DNA from: Hydra vulgaris
Taxonomy: Eukaryota; Cnidaria; Hydrozoa; Anthoathecata; Hydridae
Length of the DNA stretch: 64,000 nt
Assembly: GCF_038396675.1 (NCBI RefSeq)
Contig: NC_088921.1
Location: 6,288,501 to 6,352,500 of the forward strand
Reading direction: 5' to 3'
The notes under the pieces were generated by a model. The model made no database searches. It was not told the origin of the DNA and saw only the letters and a list, made by a program, of their open reading frames with translations. Position numbers and translations under genes: made by a program. How positions within the stretch are numbered: the stretch's first letter is position 1; every line of letters starts with the position of its first letter. Below are positions 1-12,691 of this stretch, in pieces.

Positions 1-239
1 CTTTATTCTATTTTTTTTTATTATTATTAATTTTTTTCAATGTTTTTACCCTTGCTATTTATTTATTTTTGTTCAATTTTTTTTTTACAAAACTAAATTT
101 AATAATAAAAGAATATAATGTTCGTAATACAATATTATAAATAAAAATAAAAATAAACAAACAATATTACAATAGAAGAGTTCTAAAACTTAAAAACTAA
201 AGCATGCTTAATAATTCAATAAAACTAAACATGTTAAAT

Positions 240-1320
240 AAATGCTTGTTGATAAAAAGAGGTTGGTCTTGCATTTATACATAAAACAAAGAATATTAAA
301 AACATTTAACTCATATACATTGAGTGCTTTCATATCATAAAAAAGAGGATTGGCTTGAGCTAAACGGTCCTTGAAATTTATAAGGCGTGCTACATGCCTC
401 TGTTACCGATAGAGAGGTTTAAGTTTACTTTTATAAGTGCTACCCTAAGCAATTTTTGCATAGTTAATATGGCAATGAATTCGCGAATAATAAGGTATAT
501 TTATCAAGAACGTTTCTTATTTTGTTTAAAATGCCTATACTCTTTGAAATTTTATTGCACAAGTTAGCAATGTGGCTTTTCCAATTATGAATTTCATTGA
601 TAAATACAAAAATCTTGAAAAAATCTTGTCACTAGAACTCTTTTAAAAATTATGTTATTGATAAAAAGAAAGGGTAAGTTGCTAGGCAGCTGGTTCTTTT
701 TACCATAAGGATGAAAAAGGATCCATTTTGGTTTTATCAATATTTAATGCTTGTTTAATCTAAACCATTCGGAAATTTTGGCTAGTTCAATGTTCATGCT
801 GCTAAAAAGTGTAAAAATGTTGTTATGAGAAACAAATAAGTTAGAATCATCAGCAAACATAATTGTCATTAGGTAAGAAGCTTTTGGTAGATCATTAATA
901 TATATTAGAAATAGAAGGGGTACTAATATGGATCCTTGAGAAACTCCACATGAATATTTAACAAATTAGATGATACGTTGTTATCCGCATAAACAATTTG
1001 TTTCCAATTATTTAGGTAACTTTTTAGCCAAGTTAATATATTTCCAGCAATTCCGTACCACTCCAACTTTTTAAAAAGAATTTTGTGATCAATAGTATCA
1101 AAAGCTTTTGCCAAGTTAACGAAAACACTTAAAGTAAATTGAGAATTTTCAAATGAGTCAGATATATTTCTTGTAAATTGTAGAATGGCATGTTCATTAA
1201 AATTGCTTTTTGGAATCCATATTGATTGCTGTATAATAAATTGTTTATAGTAAGATGATTATAAATTTTATTGTACAAAATTTTTTCTAAAACTTTAGAA
1301 AGAGTTTTGTGACAGTTTGA
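240..1320 (-). pseudogene. LINE ORF2 fragment (second half of RT to C-terminus)
   Basis: Reading the minus strand from about 1320 downwards gives non-LTR reverse-transcriptase blocks in the right order but several frames: SKVLEKILYNKIY near 1260-1300, AKAFDTIDHKILFKKLEWYG near 1040-1114, the catalytic block FADDSNLF near 845-870, then C-terminal LINE sequence (SKSIGILNKIRNVL near 520-560, RLINFKDRLAQANPLFYDMKAL near 320-390). The order, the FADD box and the DTIDH motif are typical of CR1/Jockey-like LINEs. Reading frames are interrupted, and the first half of RT and the endonuclease are absent, so this is a dead truncated copy. Family subtype is not resolved. Confidence 0.75.
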
Positions 1321-1497
1321 TTATGTAATTTGTTTTGACATAATGAAACTAGTGACAATTTGAATATGTAATTTATTTTTTCTGATTATATATTATATAT
1401 CATTATTACTTGTATTATATTATAAAATGTTTATCTTGCTAAACCTCTTAAAAATTTGTTTTGTTGATCATTATTCATTTGAATTTCTTAAAAAAAT

Positions 1498-1540
1498 CCT
1501 GTCTCATTTTGCCCCTTATAGCGGGGCAAAATGAGACAGG
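1498..1540. repeat. Perfect hairpin, 18-bp arms
   Basis: Arms 1498-1515 and 1523-1540 are exact reverse complements (CCTGTCTCATTTTGCCCC and its complement) around a 7-nt spacer. The arm resembles termini of pogo/Tigger-type elements (GGGGCAAAATGAGACAGG), and a similar CTTGCCCCTGTCTCCC string lies near 2462. It could be a collapsed terminal inverted repeat pair. Confidence 0.6.
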
Positions 1541-2985
1541 GTAGGTGTGTGAATAAATGATCTCCGGTGACCAAACCACAGCAGCTTTGCAACTCATATT
1601 TTGTAAGGTTATAGTAGGATAGTAAAAGATTTGAAAAATATCAAATTCTTTTTTTAAAGATTGTTAGACCATATTAAATAAAATAGTGCTTAAGTGTCTA
1701 ACTTTGCTCCTCGTAACCCTATTTATTAAAATGCAGAATTAAAAAGTATAAATTTAAGTAAAATTTTAAGCTTGCATTCATTATCAAAAAAAACTTTCTT
1801 AGGGCCCTTCAGAGGCCTTAAAATAATATATATATTCCTTAACTTTCCCCACCGCAGGGTGCGCTGGCGCAAACTATAAAAATTATTATTAATGTCCCAT
1901 TAAGTTCAAAGTTTATAGAAATCTTTTTACTATCTATTTTGGCAACAGTTCTATGCCAAAAACTTAATATCAGATTTGCTGGTACCAAATACTAGTTCAT
2001 ATAACAAGCCAAAACAGTAGCCCACTTTTTCTTTGATAAAAAAAGTTTTAATTTTTTTTTATTTAGTTTTTGTAAACAATACATTTTTCAAAATTGTAAA
2101 TAATTTAAGATAAAAAAATAAGCTTCTTTTATAAAAGAAAATTTTTTGTTTTTTTGCATAGGAAATGCTATGAGGCAATTGCCCCGTGAATATTATAGTT
2201 GTCTACAAGCCTATTTTTCAATAAACATATAAAAATTTAAAAAAAAGAAAGGATCGGAAATAGTAAACTTATTGTAAATGAAATTTTTCAAAAAATTTTT
2301 TTCATATAAGTAAATATTTTTTTTGTAAAGTAAAAGAGAAGCCATATTCCAAAAGTAACATTTTATCCAAAAAAAACTCAAGAATCCTTTTATCTTCGAT
2401 GCGCATACGCGAATAAAACGCGGTTAAACTCAAGTAAAATAAACAATGGTTAATTGCCTACTTGCCCCTGTCTCCCTAAAACTTATTTATTAATAAACTA
2501 TGGAGAGATTTTTTTTTTTTTTTTATTTATAATTTAAACATTTCCGTTTATATTTGTTAGTTCGTTTTTAAAATATAATGAAAGTAGATAAAAATTAATA
2601 CAAAGTAAGCAAACACTACTAACATTTGAAAAACTAGGTATCTGAAAGAAGATCAGTAAGATCTTATCGTCGGAACCTTATACTAGTGTAAACAAAATAT
2701 TAGGTTATACATAAGTACAACATAATAATATAAGTACAACATAATAAAACAATATATACATACACATAAAATTTGTAGTTTAGGTAATAAAGTTTAATAA
2801 ATGCTTCCATAATATAAATATTATTGTCAAATTTTGATAATATGGGAGAGTAAAAGGTTTTTCAGCCTAATTTTGCAGAGATGCAAAGATGATCCTTTCC
2901 GAACACTACATTAAAAATCTAAAACATTTTTTTAATAAGGATTGTTAAAAGAAACAATTTTTGGGGTTTGTTAACTAAATTTGAA
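1541..2985. other. AT-rich stretch without recognisable gene
   Basis: No open frame with family signature was seen. There is short GC-richer text at 1840-1875 and a Tigger-like terminal string near 2462-2478. The rest is A/T-rich with homopolymer runs. Confidence 0.5.
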
Positions 2986-4050
2986 ACTATTATAAAATTA
3001 CGCCATTCACTCCATAATAATTGAGTTTATGAATCAAAATGCCATGATTTACTGTATCAAATGCTTTTGATAAATCTAAAAAAGTACCAAAAATGAATTG
3101 TAAATTTTTGAAAGAGTAAGAGATTTCGCGGACGGATTGCATGCTCAATAGAACCATTTTTTAAAACAAAATTAATTTTATAATAAAAATTTTTCTTCCC
3201 AAAATAAGAATATAATCTATTGTAAATAACTTTTTGTAAGATTTTTGAAAATATTGAAAAAATAGAAATAGGTCGGTAGTTACATATATTAGTTCTGTCT
3301 CCTACTTTGTAGATTGAGATTATCTTACCTATTTTTAAATTATCAGGAAAAACTCCTTGTTGTATTGATGCTTTGTAAACTTAAAAGAGAATATTTTTTA
3401 ATTGTTTAAAGCATTCTAAGACTGTATTTCCATTTATTTCATCAGCTCTAGGGGCTTTGCTTTTTTTAATATGTTTAAATGACGTTTGAAACTCCTTAAA
3501 TAATAGCTCAGAAAATAATTCATTGAAGCAAATGCAATCATCCATCGGTGTTTAAAAGTTATTGAAAACAAGTTCGGTATTAGGAATTTTATTTGCTAGT
3601 TAGAAACCGATGTCAATGAAGAATTTATTAAACTCGTGAGCTATTAATTGGTTCAATAAATGGGGTTCAACAACATCTTCATTATCCACTCCAATCACAT
3701 GCGGTAGGAACCTTAGGCAAGTTTTTAGTTTTCCACCAATTTTTTCTAATATTTTTTAAGTGCGTTTAGAATCGTACTTAACATTTTCAATTAATTTTGA
3801 TTAGTATTTCTTTTTTATGTTTTTACGAGTTTTTTCATATAGATATAAGTATACTTTGTATACTTTTTCATTTAAAGATGTTTTTGTTTTTAAGTAATTT
3901 ATATATAGCTTTTGTTTGATCTTAGATGATTTTAAAAACTTTTAGTTATCCAAGGAGCATTAAGCTTTTTCGATTTACTGCTTTTTCATAAATAGGAAAA
4001 ATGGATTTTTTAAAAAATTTTTCATAAATTTCATTGCGTCGTTATTAAAA
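2985..4050 (-). pseudogene. LINE fragment (linker to mid reverse transcriptase)
   Basis: On the minus strand from high to low coordinates: a pre-RT segment with an APWITK motif near 3930-3955, then GVFPDNLKIGKIISIYK near 3310-3355, NYRPISIFSIFSKILQKVIY near 3225-3290, and [22 protein letters not shown] near 3010-3085. These are RT blocks 1-3 of a CR1-like LINE. Frames shift and stops intervene; the catalytic FADD block and everything after it are missing. The different sequence (DTVNH against DTIDH) makes it a separate copy from the fragment at 240-1320, not its continuation. Confidence 0.75.
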
Positions 4051-5055
4051 TTTATATGCTTCCAATAAAGCAGTGATAATTGTTTTTTAAACTGTTTAAT
4101 ATTATTCATATTATATAAAAAAATGCAATTAAAAAAAAAACTAGTAGTAGAATCTCTTTTTAAAAGTTTTTCTCAAACTAATAATATTTATGAATTTTTC
4201 ATATTTCTTTAAAAAAATTTATTCAATAACGTTTGTAGAAATCTAAATTAGCTTATTTTGTAAAAAATTGATTTTTTTTACCTTACAGGTATATGCACCG
4301 CAAAAACTATCGCACCCCAAAAACCACGCAGTTACATATTGGAATGTAGCTAGTCCAATTTACACCTAGAAAGTATAAGGGGTTAATTTTTTTTCATTAA
4401 AATGCTTAAGCTAATAGGAAAATAAATCAGCTTCACATTTTTCTAGCTTTAAGTGATTATTTTGAGCCTTTTCCCTAAATTTCTCTGGTTTTCTAAATCA
4501 AATATTTCAGTAAAAACACCATAAAACATGTAAATGTCAGATTAAGTTTGCAAATATTTGCAAATATTTTTTTATAAGCCCTTAAGTACTCTTTTCAACA
4601 ATAATCATAAAGTTAAATTATTTTGCAGTATTATTTTTTACATTTTTGAGCCCAGTTAAACCTAAAAGTGAAGTAGTTTTTGGGGTGCATTAAGAAAATA
4701 AACTTAAAAGACAAAAACCAGAACAAAAATAATGTTTAAAAATTACTTGAAATTATAATAACTTAAAATCATACATTACATTTGAAAAAAATGTTAAAGT
4801 TATACATAAATTCTTTACAAAAAATACTATTTATCTCTCTGTGATGTATTACTATTTGAATTGAATAAACTTTTCCTTGGATTTGTCCTTGATTTTTGCA
4901 AAGCTGCAGTAGGAAAAACCATTGCAGGTTTGTTGCCCTCAACACGACACACTAACTTGCTGCACTGAGATTTTAAAATATTGTGGCATTTTAAACATTG
5001 CTACTTTAAAAATAATTCAGTAGATACACATACCTCTTACCATTTAATAAAGATT
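4051..5055. other. Non-coding stretch with an inverted short repeat
   Basis: No gene seen. The string GCACCCCAAAAACCA near 4312 recurs inverted as TTTTTGGGGTGCATT near 4676. This could be the remnant termini of a transposon, possibly of the pogo-type transposase that follows, but no partner was found on the other side of that gene. Confidence 0.35.
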
Positions 5056-5059
5056 TTCT

Positions 5060-5985
5060 TTACTTCTTCTCTTTTTTTTTTGCATTTTGCAATTGTGTTT
5101 GAACCTTTTGTTCTTTTTTTTTATTAATGCTTGCAACTAAACTCAAAATGTCTTTCATGGACCCATCAACTTGAGTTATTCGTGTTAAACTGGTAGATAG
5201 ATTTGGTTTTACTTTTCTAATAGTCATAAATCCTGGTATCTCCTCAAGTTGGATGCTCTTTTCGTGCATCTCGTTAATCAAAGATTGAGCACTTTCAAAC
5301 TTTTCTTTCCAACACAATGGTGATACTCTTCTTCTATCAGGAGAGACAACAAATGATGAATCAGAAGCAGTCAATGTTGATTGCATGGATGAAACTGATG
5401 CCTCTTCAGGAGTCTCTATGCAATTATCTGCTCTATCAAGCTTGTCTTACTGTATAAGTTCAATACTCAAGGCTTCATTGGTTACACCAACTCGCTGTGC
5501 AGCTTTTAGGAGAGTGAGTTTTGTTGCCCATTTATTCCATATATTTGCTAGAATAAGCATTAATGCTTCTTTGTTTAAACAATTTGCCTCAGTAAATATT
5601 TCATATTTTTCTTTTCTATATTCATGATAAATATTTTTATTCAACTGGTCTAATAGTTGTGTAACCCCTGTTTTATCTGGTGGGGTAAGAAACATCCATA
5701 TATATTTTCATTGAAGGAATGACATAACATGATTATCAAATTTTTAACTATGTCCATCTGATAATAGGACCACTGGTCTTCTAATATTTCATTCTTTTAA
5801 ATACTCATCGAATTCCTGAAAAGTGGCCAAAAGTGTATGGCCATCTGATACGCCATGGTCTGGAGTGGTTACCAGTAGATGATTTACTTTAGCTGCTGCT
5901 TCATTAGGTGCCATCAGACTTGTTATACCAACAATGCCAAATATTACTTGTCGCATACAGATCTCTCCTAAAATTGTAAGTTTTG
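5060..5985 (-). pseudogene. pogo/Tigger-type (DDE_1, Jerky-like) transposase fragment
   Basis: Minus-strand translation, high to low: a segment near 5930-5985 ending in SLMAPNEAAAKVNHLL, then LLVTTPDHGVSDGHTLLATF, a stop, RRPVVLLSDGHS, then FLTPPDKTGVTQLLDQLN inside an 82-residue open segment at 5447-5695, and a lysine-rich C-terminal 108-residue segment at 5060-5386. The pattern of a hydrophobic strand ending in D-G-H-S followed by PPD-TTG-xQ-LDQ is the centre of pogo/Tigger/Jerky DDE transposases. The N-terminal DNA-binding helix-turn-helix region is absent, with at least two stops and frame changes. The enzyme would cut and paste its own element; this copy is inactive. Confidence 0.7.
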
Positions 5986-5989
5986 ATTT

Positions 5990-7471
5990 ATTTAGTAATA
6001 TGATCTCAGTTCAAGTTAGTTTAAAAAATTACTAAACAGCACAGTTTTATTACTTTACGTTTAATGTAGTTAAATGTATAGTAAGACTAAATTAAACCAG
6101 TAAGTTTTGATAATAATAGATTTGTTAAAAAATATAGTTTAAATAAGAAAATTGGTTTTTCATCTGAGAATATCAAATACTAAAATAAAAACAAACCTGA
6201 GAATGAAACGAAGGGATGGATGATAGCACATTCTCTTTTTGTTTTTTTGCATTTTTCTAATAATAATTTATATTATAATGTTGTATTCTGGTTGAAAAAG
6301 AGATTATCCAAAAACTTGTGAATTATTATAATGTAACCAACCAGGTCTTAAAAGTAAATTCAATAATAAAGTAGTTTTTCCACAAACCGACTTTCCAACT
6401 TACATAACTTCAATGGATAAAAAAATTTTATCCATTGATGTTATGCAACTTTAATGGATAAAAATTTTGATTTGAATGTAAAAGTCAAAATAAAAATAAA
6501 ACTTTTTAGAATACTAATAAACTTTTTTTTTTTTTAATTTTTATAAAATTTGTAACTTATAATATAAGTGAATTTAAATATACTTTTTATTATCGCTATC
6601 AAATTTTTAAAAAATTTAGAAATTTTCGGTATAATAGTTATTGATCAAGTGACTCTGGTTTTTAGCCCAAAAAGTAACTTATTTCATCTACAATTTTTGC
6701 AAAAAGGAGATTTTGTCCTTTATCAAGCTTCAATGCTAGCAAGTCAATTACTTTAAAAATATGTTTATGCACTACTTTTTAAATATGTTTTTGAAAAAAA
6801 AGAGCATATTTAGATGATCTAACATAAAACCTAATTTAAAAATGATATAAAAATGACAATTTACAACCATGATTAGAGCAGGGGATCTAGATTACAACCA
6901 TGGTTTGAGCTAGGGGCTAATAAAAACACAAATAAGATTATTAAAGTTTTTTCATAATGAACTTATGAATATTTAAAATTTAACTTGCTATATTTTATAT
7001 TTTATGCTAATATAAGTAAATTAAGGAAACATGCTGTAAGTTATTTTATTTCGATTGTTTAAAGTTCAATAAAAGGAAATTTTGAATTTTACAGCAAACA
7101 CTTAAAATAAACTTTGATCTATTTTTTTATCCATATTTAACTTTTGACTTGGTATAGACATAAGTTTGTGTATAAGTTTTTTTACCAAAAAGTTATTTTG
7201 TAAAAATAATCTGAGGCCAATTTTTTTTTGTATATTTTATTTTCAACTTAGATGATACAAGAAATTCAGTGTGTACAAAAACACTTTTTTTGTAAAACAA
7301 AAAAATTTTTAAATGATTCTGGAATCTCTTATAGCATTTAATACTGGTAAATAAAATCTCTGTGATTCTTAACCATAAAAACAAAGTTTTTGATATATCA
7401 CTATATATAATACTTATTTAACAGATCAATATGTACATAAGTAAAACAACATACTCTAAAAGTAATTAAAA
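5990..7471. other. AT-rich stretch without recognisable gene
   Basis: No family signature on either strand. A short internal repeat with inverted copies (AATGGATAAAA / TTTTATCCATT) lies at 6405-6465 and a paired ACAACCATG motif near 6863-6902. Open frames here are short and low-complexity. Confidence 0.5.
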
Positions 7472-7740
7472 CAATTCTAGACGTGTAATACACAAAAAAA
7501 ATAATTGCATACGTGGTATGTATGTATGCGTTACATATTATTGATGTTATAATTTTCTTTTTAAATCATTTCCTGTTAAAAGTTACGTTACATATTTTCC
7601 TATCAGAGGTGATTTTTTTTTAAGTATTTTTATTATTTTTGTTTTTAAACGTTTAATTAAATTCTAAAAAAAGTTTGTAATAGTTTTTTTAACTTGATTA
7701 TTGAAGATTTTAGCTTTGTTTTCAGAGAATTATTTTGTTA
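7472..7740 (-). repeat. LINE 3'-end fragment, same family as the LINE at 17942-20990
   Basis: The segment aligns by eye with 18415-18615: both contain AGACGTGTAATACACA, then TTGCATACG-GGTAT-TATGTA, a TTAAAAGTTA-GTTACAT block, and GAAGATTTTAGCTTT followed by TTTCAGAGA. In the larger copy this is the end of ORF2 plus the start of the 3' UTR, so this is a short 5'-truncated relic in the same (minus) orientation. Confidence 0.7.
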
Positions 7741-8633
7741 AATAATTTTTAGATTGTTCTTCAGATAACAATCATATATACAATCATACATACAACACGG
7801 GTTTCGAAGTTAGAGGCACTATCAACATTTTTTAAAAGATAATCCTCTATATCTTGAAATTTTTTCAAAAAAAAGTGAGGGAAGTGGGTGCTCGTGACCC
7901 CTTAGCCCTCCAGTGGCATCGGCCATGAGATCTACTTATTGATTAAAAATCAAAATTAACAGCAACCTTACAAATTTTTTAAATCTCTTTTTTGATTTGA
8001 AACTTTAATCAACTTAACGACTTTGCCATACATTTCAATCTTTTTTGATAAATATTCCATATATTTGGACCTCGTTATGCAATGCAAAGTTTTCAAATTT
8101 GTTATTAAAGTTTTCAGGAGAGAGATTATTCAATTAATACATAAAAAATTAATGCTGATAAATAATTATATCAAAAATATCCATTATTTTCATATCATTC
8201 ATTAAAGGTTTAGCGTGTTCACGTTTATTTATAGAGTAAATGATGACTATGATTGGGTATAAACTTTTTCTTCTTCTTAAAATAAATCTGTTTTTATTCT
8301 GAACATCTGTTCGTTTTTCTTTGTTTTTATTAATTAGAAATAGAAATGTTTCATATATTTCTGTAGGCTTTCATTACTTAGTCAAGTTCAAGCACTTTAG
8401 ATTACCTGCATCAAATATAACAATAATTATGTGATATAATAATAGGCGGCATAAGTAAGGGTTGCTTTTTTTTTCAAAGCAGTTCTCATAGAAATGAAAG
8501 AAAACAACAATTACATAAAATTTTGATCATAGCTGTTTTGATTATTAATTCAATTTTAAAGTGTTTTTGGAAATAAAAAAGAAAGTTGCATTATTTTAAA
8601 TAACAACTGCTTTTTGCTGGCAGTATCGCCAAC
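7741..8633. other. Stretch without recognisable gene
   Basis: AT-rich with one GC-richer patch near 7875-7930. Nothing on either strand carries a family signature. Confidence 0.45.
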
Positions 8634-8751
8634 ATTTAAAGTAGTGATCAACCGAAACCGAAATTTGAGCCGAAACCGAAAGTAGCAAAATATCGGTTCA
8701 GTGAAGCCGTAGCCGAAACCGAAATTTCGGCCAAAACCGAAACCGCAATTT

Positions 8752-9536
8752 TGGGTGGCCGGTTCTAGACAAGAACTTAGGAAAGCCTTTCTAGGAAAGA
8801 AACATGAAAATTCTTGCTATGATAGAAAAAAACATGATTACTTTTTAGGATAGAATAAATGAAGGATAGAAAAGAACAAAGAAATACATATATCCTTTCT
8901 GGCAAAGAAAAATGAAAAACTTGCTAGCAAAGACTTTTTTAGGATAGAAATCGCACAAGTAAAAGTCATTTTCTTTCTAGTAAAGAAAATTGGAAAAACG
9001 TACTAGCAAAGAAATTTTAGAAAAGAAATTTTAAAAACGTGCTAGCAAAGAAATTTTAAGAAAGAATTTGCGCGCAATTTGGTAATTTCAGTTATGATTT
9101 TTATTTGAATAAATGTTAAATAAGTATAATCTAATTCTAACAAAGTCTTTGTGAAATAATAAATATTATCTGAAACTTCTGAATCATTCATCAGTGATTC
9201 ACTTTTATTATAAAGGGTAATTCTGTCCTAGCAAGTTTTTTTGGATTAATGAAATAAAATTCTGTCGTAGCAAGTTTTTTAGATTTATTAAATGAAATTC
9301 TTTCCTAGCAAGTTTTTCGCATTTATTAAATAAAATTCTTTCCAAGCAAGTTGTTTGCGTTTATTAAAAAATATTCTTTCTTAGAAAGTATTTCAAGTTT
9401 CTTTTCAAAATTTCTGCCAAAAAATATTCTTTTGTAAAAATTCTTTTCTAGTAAGGTTTCTTTATTTCTATCATAAAACATTCTATTCTGAAATTATTCT
9501 ATCCTCATTTTATTCTTGTCTGGCATGGCACACCCA
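8752..9536. mobile_element. Foldback-type element nested in the hAT
   Basis: The left end TGGGTGGCC...AGACAAGAA and the right end reversed TGGGTGTGCC...AGACAAGAA are related 24-bp inverted termini. ATTT flanks both sides (8748-8751 and 9537-9540). Interior arms carry repeats of CTTGCTAGCAAAGAAA on the left (8880-9060) and the reverse-complement type (CTAGCAAGTTTTT at 9223, 9264, 9305 and related) on the right, so the whole could fold back. No coding capacity was seen. The superfamily is unknown. Confidence 0.6.
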
Positions 9537-9719
9537 ATTTCGGCCGAAATTTGAGAAAAAATGTTAAAAATCCCTGAACTTTTTATGATCACCGAGTTAA
9601 AGCAAAAAAAACTATTTTACGTATATCACCATGTAACTTAATTTGACTAAAACTATAATGTGTCAAGGCATTTCAATATTTAAAGTTAATAATTGAAATA
9701 TTTTCTGTGCAGGATTAAA

Positions 9720-9860
9720 TTTTTTCCATGTTTACTGGCAAAAGTCTGTTTCTTTCATTTGAAAGAATGTCTCCAACAGTTGAAAACAACCTTTCAACTT
9801 TGGAAGATGTTGGTGGAAGTGTTAGGAATCTCTTTGCTACTTTAGCCGAACTAAACTTTG
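9720..9860 (-). pseudogene. hAT transposase dimerisation-domain remnant
   Basis: Minus-strand reading gives AKVAKRFLTLPPTSSKVER, then LFSTVGDILSNERNRLLP and VNMEKI. This is the classic C-terminal hAT dimerisation motif (PPTS...ER.FS.AG....RN.L...). It lies within the hAT at 8642-10646, immediately after the N-terminal finger remnant in transcription order, so the central RNase-H-like domain has been deleted. Confidence 0.8.
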
Positions 9861-9943
9861 CTTTTAATGTTGTTTTCTAATATAGATCTATGAAACTTCA
9901 GACCTTCTCCGGACTTTGAATCAATTTTTGAGATATTTTCAAC

Positions 9944-10262
9944 CTAACCAGGCATTGTAAGTTGCAACATTTCAGTTCTCTGCCGTTTTGATCTGAAGTC
10001 AAATAAGGGTATTGTTCTTTTTTTAATTATACTTTCAGGACTGCCAGTAGTTGTGAGTATTGCTTTATCAGTTAGGAGATTTTTTAGAGTAAGCAGTTGG
10101 TGTCGAGTTCTTAAATGTGATGAAAGTCCGCTAAGTGATTGAAGTTTTGGATTGTGCAATCCACGAGATATTTTCAAGTTGCAGATATTGCAAGTTGCTT
10201 ATTTGGAATCACTGGGTGTTATAGTAAAATGATTCCACAAATAGCTTTTCTTTCGATTATTT
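9944..10262 (-). pseudogene. hAT transposase N-terminus with BED zinc finger
   Basis: The minus strand from about 10260 reads WNHFTITPSDSK, a stop, ATCNICNLKISRGLHNPKLQ, then SLSGLSSHLRTRHQ: a Cys-x2-Cys ... His-x-x-x-x-His BED finger preceded by a W-x-x-F-x-x-T motif, as in hAT transposases. A 77-residue open segment covers 9944-10177. It would bind the subterminal repeats of its own element. Broken by a stop upstream of the finger and cut off from its catalytic domain. Confidence 0.75.
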
Positions 10263-10654
10263 TCCATTGTAAAAATTAGCACTGAGAAACTTTTGATGAA
10301 ATTTTTGATTTTGGTTGCTTCACTTAAATGTTAATTTATTTAAAGAATGATTTGAGAAAACTAACTTAAAACAATTATGTAATGTGATTTCAATTAAAAA
10401 GTTCTACATTTGTTATAATTAAAAATTGATTTACTATTAAGCGATTACAATTAGAAAATTGTCATGATTCCACTCTGAATTTAAAATAGTTCCCAATCTA
10501 AACTTAAAAAAAAATCTTACAAAAGTTTCGGTTCGTTTCGGTAGCGGTTTGAACCGAAATTTTGGCCAAATTAGGAAAAGTAAAAAATTGTTAAAGCAGA
10601 AATTATGGTTTCGGTTTTGGCCGAAACCAAAAGTTTCCGTTCACTAATTTTAAG

Positions 10655-12691
10655 CTTATTTTGGAAAGTTTTTAGCAATCCATCATAGACATGTGGTGAG
10701 CCGCTGCCTAAAAATTACTTTTCCTTATAATTTTTCAAAAAACACTCAAAAATTACCATAAAAAATGTCTCCAATTTATATAAATGTCCACCAAGTCTGT
10801 TGCACCAGAGCGCTACTAGGGACTTGCTGGCGGTTGTCGTTGAGAATATATATTAATATACTATAATAATACTACGTAATTGTAAGGAAACTCGCATAAG
10901 ACAAAAAAGTAGTTATTTCATGAGAACTTTTAAAATACAAAAACATAAAAAGTAAATTTATAAAACACACATTAACCTTTTTAGGTCTACTGTTCAGTAA
11001 TATTTTACTATGTATAATTACTACTGTATTTATTATGTATACTTACTACTATAATAAACATACCATCACAATTACCACTACCAATAGCTAGTGGTACCAA
11101 TGGTTAAACCATAAGAGATTGGTTTGCTGAAAATTCGATGGTATTTGGAGAAAACGTGTTATTTAAAAATGGATAAAATCGGTTTTCTGTTGTCTCCAAA
11201 ATAAAATATTTCTATTGGTGAATGAGGAAAAAATACATTTTTGAAAAAAGCTCAAAGTAATAAAAAAATACTCCCCATTTATTTGCAGTAAAGGAAAGCT
11301 TGCCAGGTGTTCAACTTTTTTTTGAGTATATTAAAAACGTTTTTTTTATTTTTTAATAAATAAAAAAAAACTCATACTAATTAATATTTTTTTGAACTGT
11401 CATGCCGTAGATTTTTCCATTGAACTTAGCGAAATTCGCTCTGAAAATTTAACAAATCTTATTGCTATATCACCAAAAGCAACACAAATTTTTCACCAAC
11501 TTAATTTGGCTTTTTTTTAACCTATAAAAGCAAATTGATTTTTTTTTGCCGACAATAGCGGTTTATTCACGAGGGACATAAAATATGCGAAAAAATTGTA
11601 CTAAGAAGCATCAAGTTCATTTATATTTGATCCTTTTATTGCAAATAATATTAGAATTAGAATTGGTTTTAAATAAGATGAATTTTTCCATTCGAATGCA
11701 AATCGATGCAAACAATTTTTGTTTAGTCATAGTCAATTACAATTGACGCTCCAACTGCTTATTCAACCAATCAAATGCGACTTTATCAGTTTCATCTCAT
11801 ATAAACTTTATTGAATCCTGCATTCATTCAAGTATTTTAGAACAATTCCAAAAAGCTGAGAATTGTTTAGGCTGGAAAGGTGACCTTGAAAACATTCAAT
11901 AGTATTAATTTTGAAAAAGAGCCTTATCTAACAAATGTAAAACCTTAATCTTAGTAATGACGTATAACAGAATAAGGAAAAGCAATTACTAACCTGTAAT
12001 ATTAAAAACATGCAAACTTTACTTAAAATTTTTTTATTTTGAATTATAATAGTTATTTCTATGCTTATCCAAGTCAGTGTTTTGTTTTGCAATGTTACAG
12101 GTGTCAATTTGAACAAAGCTACAAAACGTTATAAACAAGATTTTTTTTTTAAACTTCAATTAATAGCTTTAATGGTATTTCATTCTACATGATTTTTGAT
12201 GGGCAAAAAATTCTCATAATAAATTATTAAAAACCAGCAAGAGAATGTGCAGTAATTGTTAATTAGAACCTTGTAAAACTAAATATTAGTTAACTAAAGT
12301 TGCAGATAAAACTTTGACACATTAGCAGTTTGCTTGTTTTGCGCTATATCGCTGTAAATTTTAACTTATTTTGTTCGTTAATTCTTTTTTAAGTCAATTT
12401 TTGAAAAAATATCAGGTAGAACCTTGTCAAACCAACGCGACGAGTAATATTCAAATAACCCAGGCGCCTTTATTATTTTCTAAGTAAGTTAGTAATTATG
12501 GCGGATATGTTTAAAAGAATACTGTTCCAAATGCTATTGATACTTCTCACATTTAAACATGAAATGTTGTGAAAAAACAAAATTAATTTAAATATCAAAC
12601 AATTTATTTTATTGTTAAAGTTTTGGCGAGAATATACATTTTATAACTATGTTTTCACAAACTATGTTTAAAAAGGTAACATGCTTTTTAT
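10655..12691. other. Stretch without recognisable gene
   Basis: AT-rich, no family signature seen. One GC-richer patch lies near 10805-10835. Small open frames are low-complexity. Confidence 0.45.

Larger units (their letters stand above)
8642..10646 (-). mobile_element. Internally deleted hAT transposon
   Basis: Ends are imperfect inverted repeats: TAGTGATCAACCGAAAC on the left and, reversed, TAGTGAACGGAAAC on the right, each followed by subterminal arrays of CCGAAA/TTTCGG (8652-8745 and 10525-10635). The flanks ATTTAAAG (8634-8641) and ATTTTAAG (10647-10654) match at 7 of 8 positions, as expected for the 8-bp target duplication of hAT elements. Inside, on the minus strand, are a BED-finger remnant and a dimerisation-domain remnant, with the catalytic region missing between them. 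A further element is nested at 8752-9536. Confidence 0.75.
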
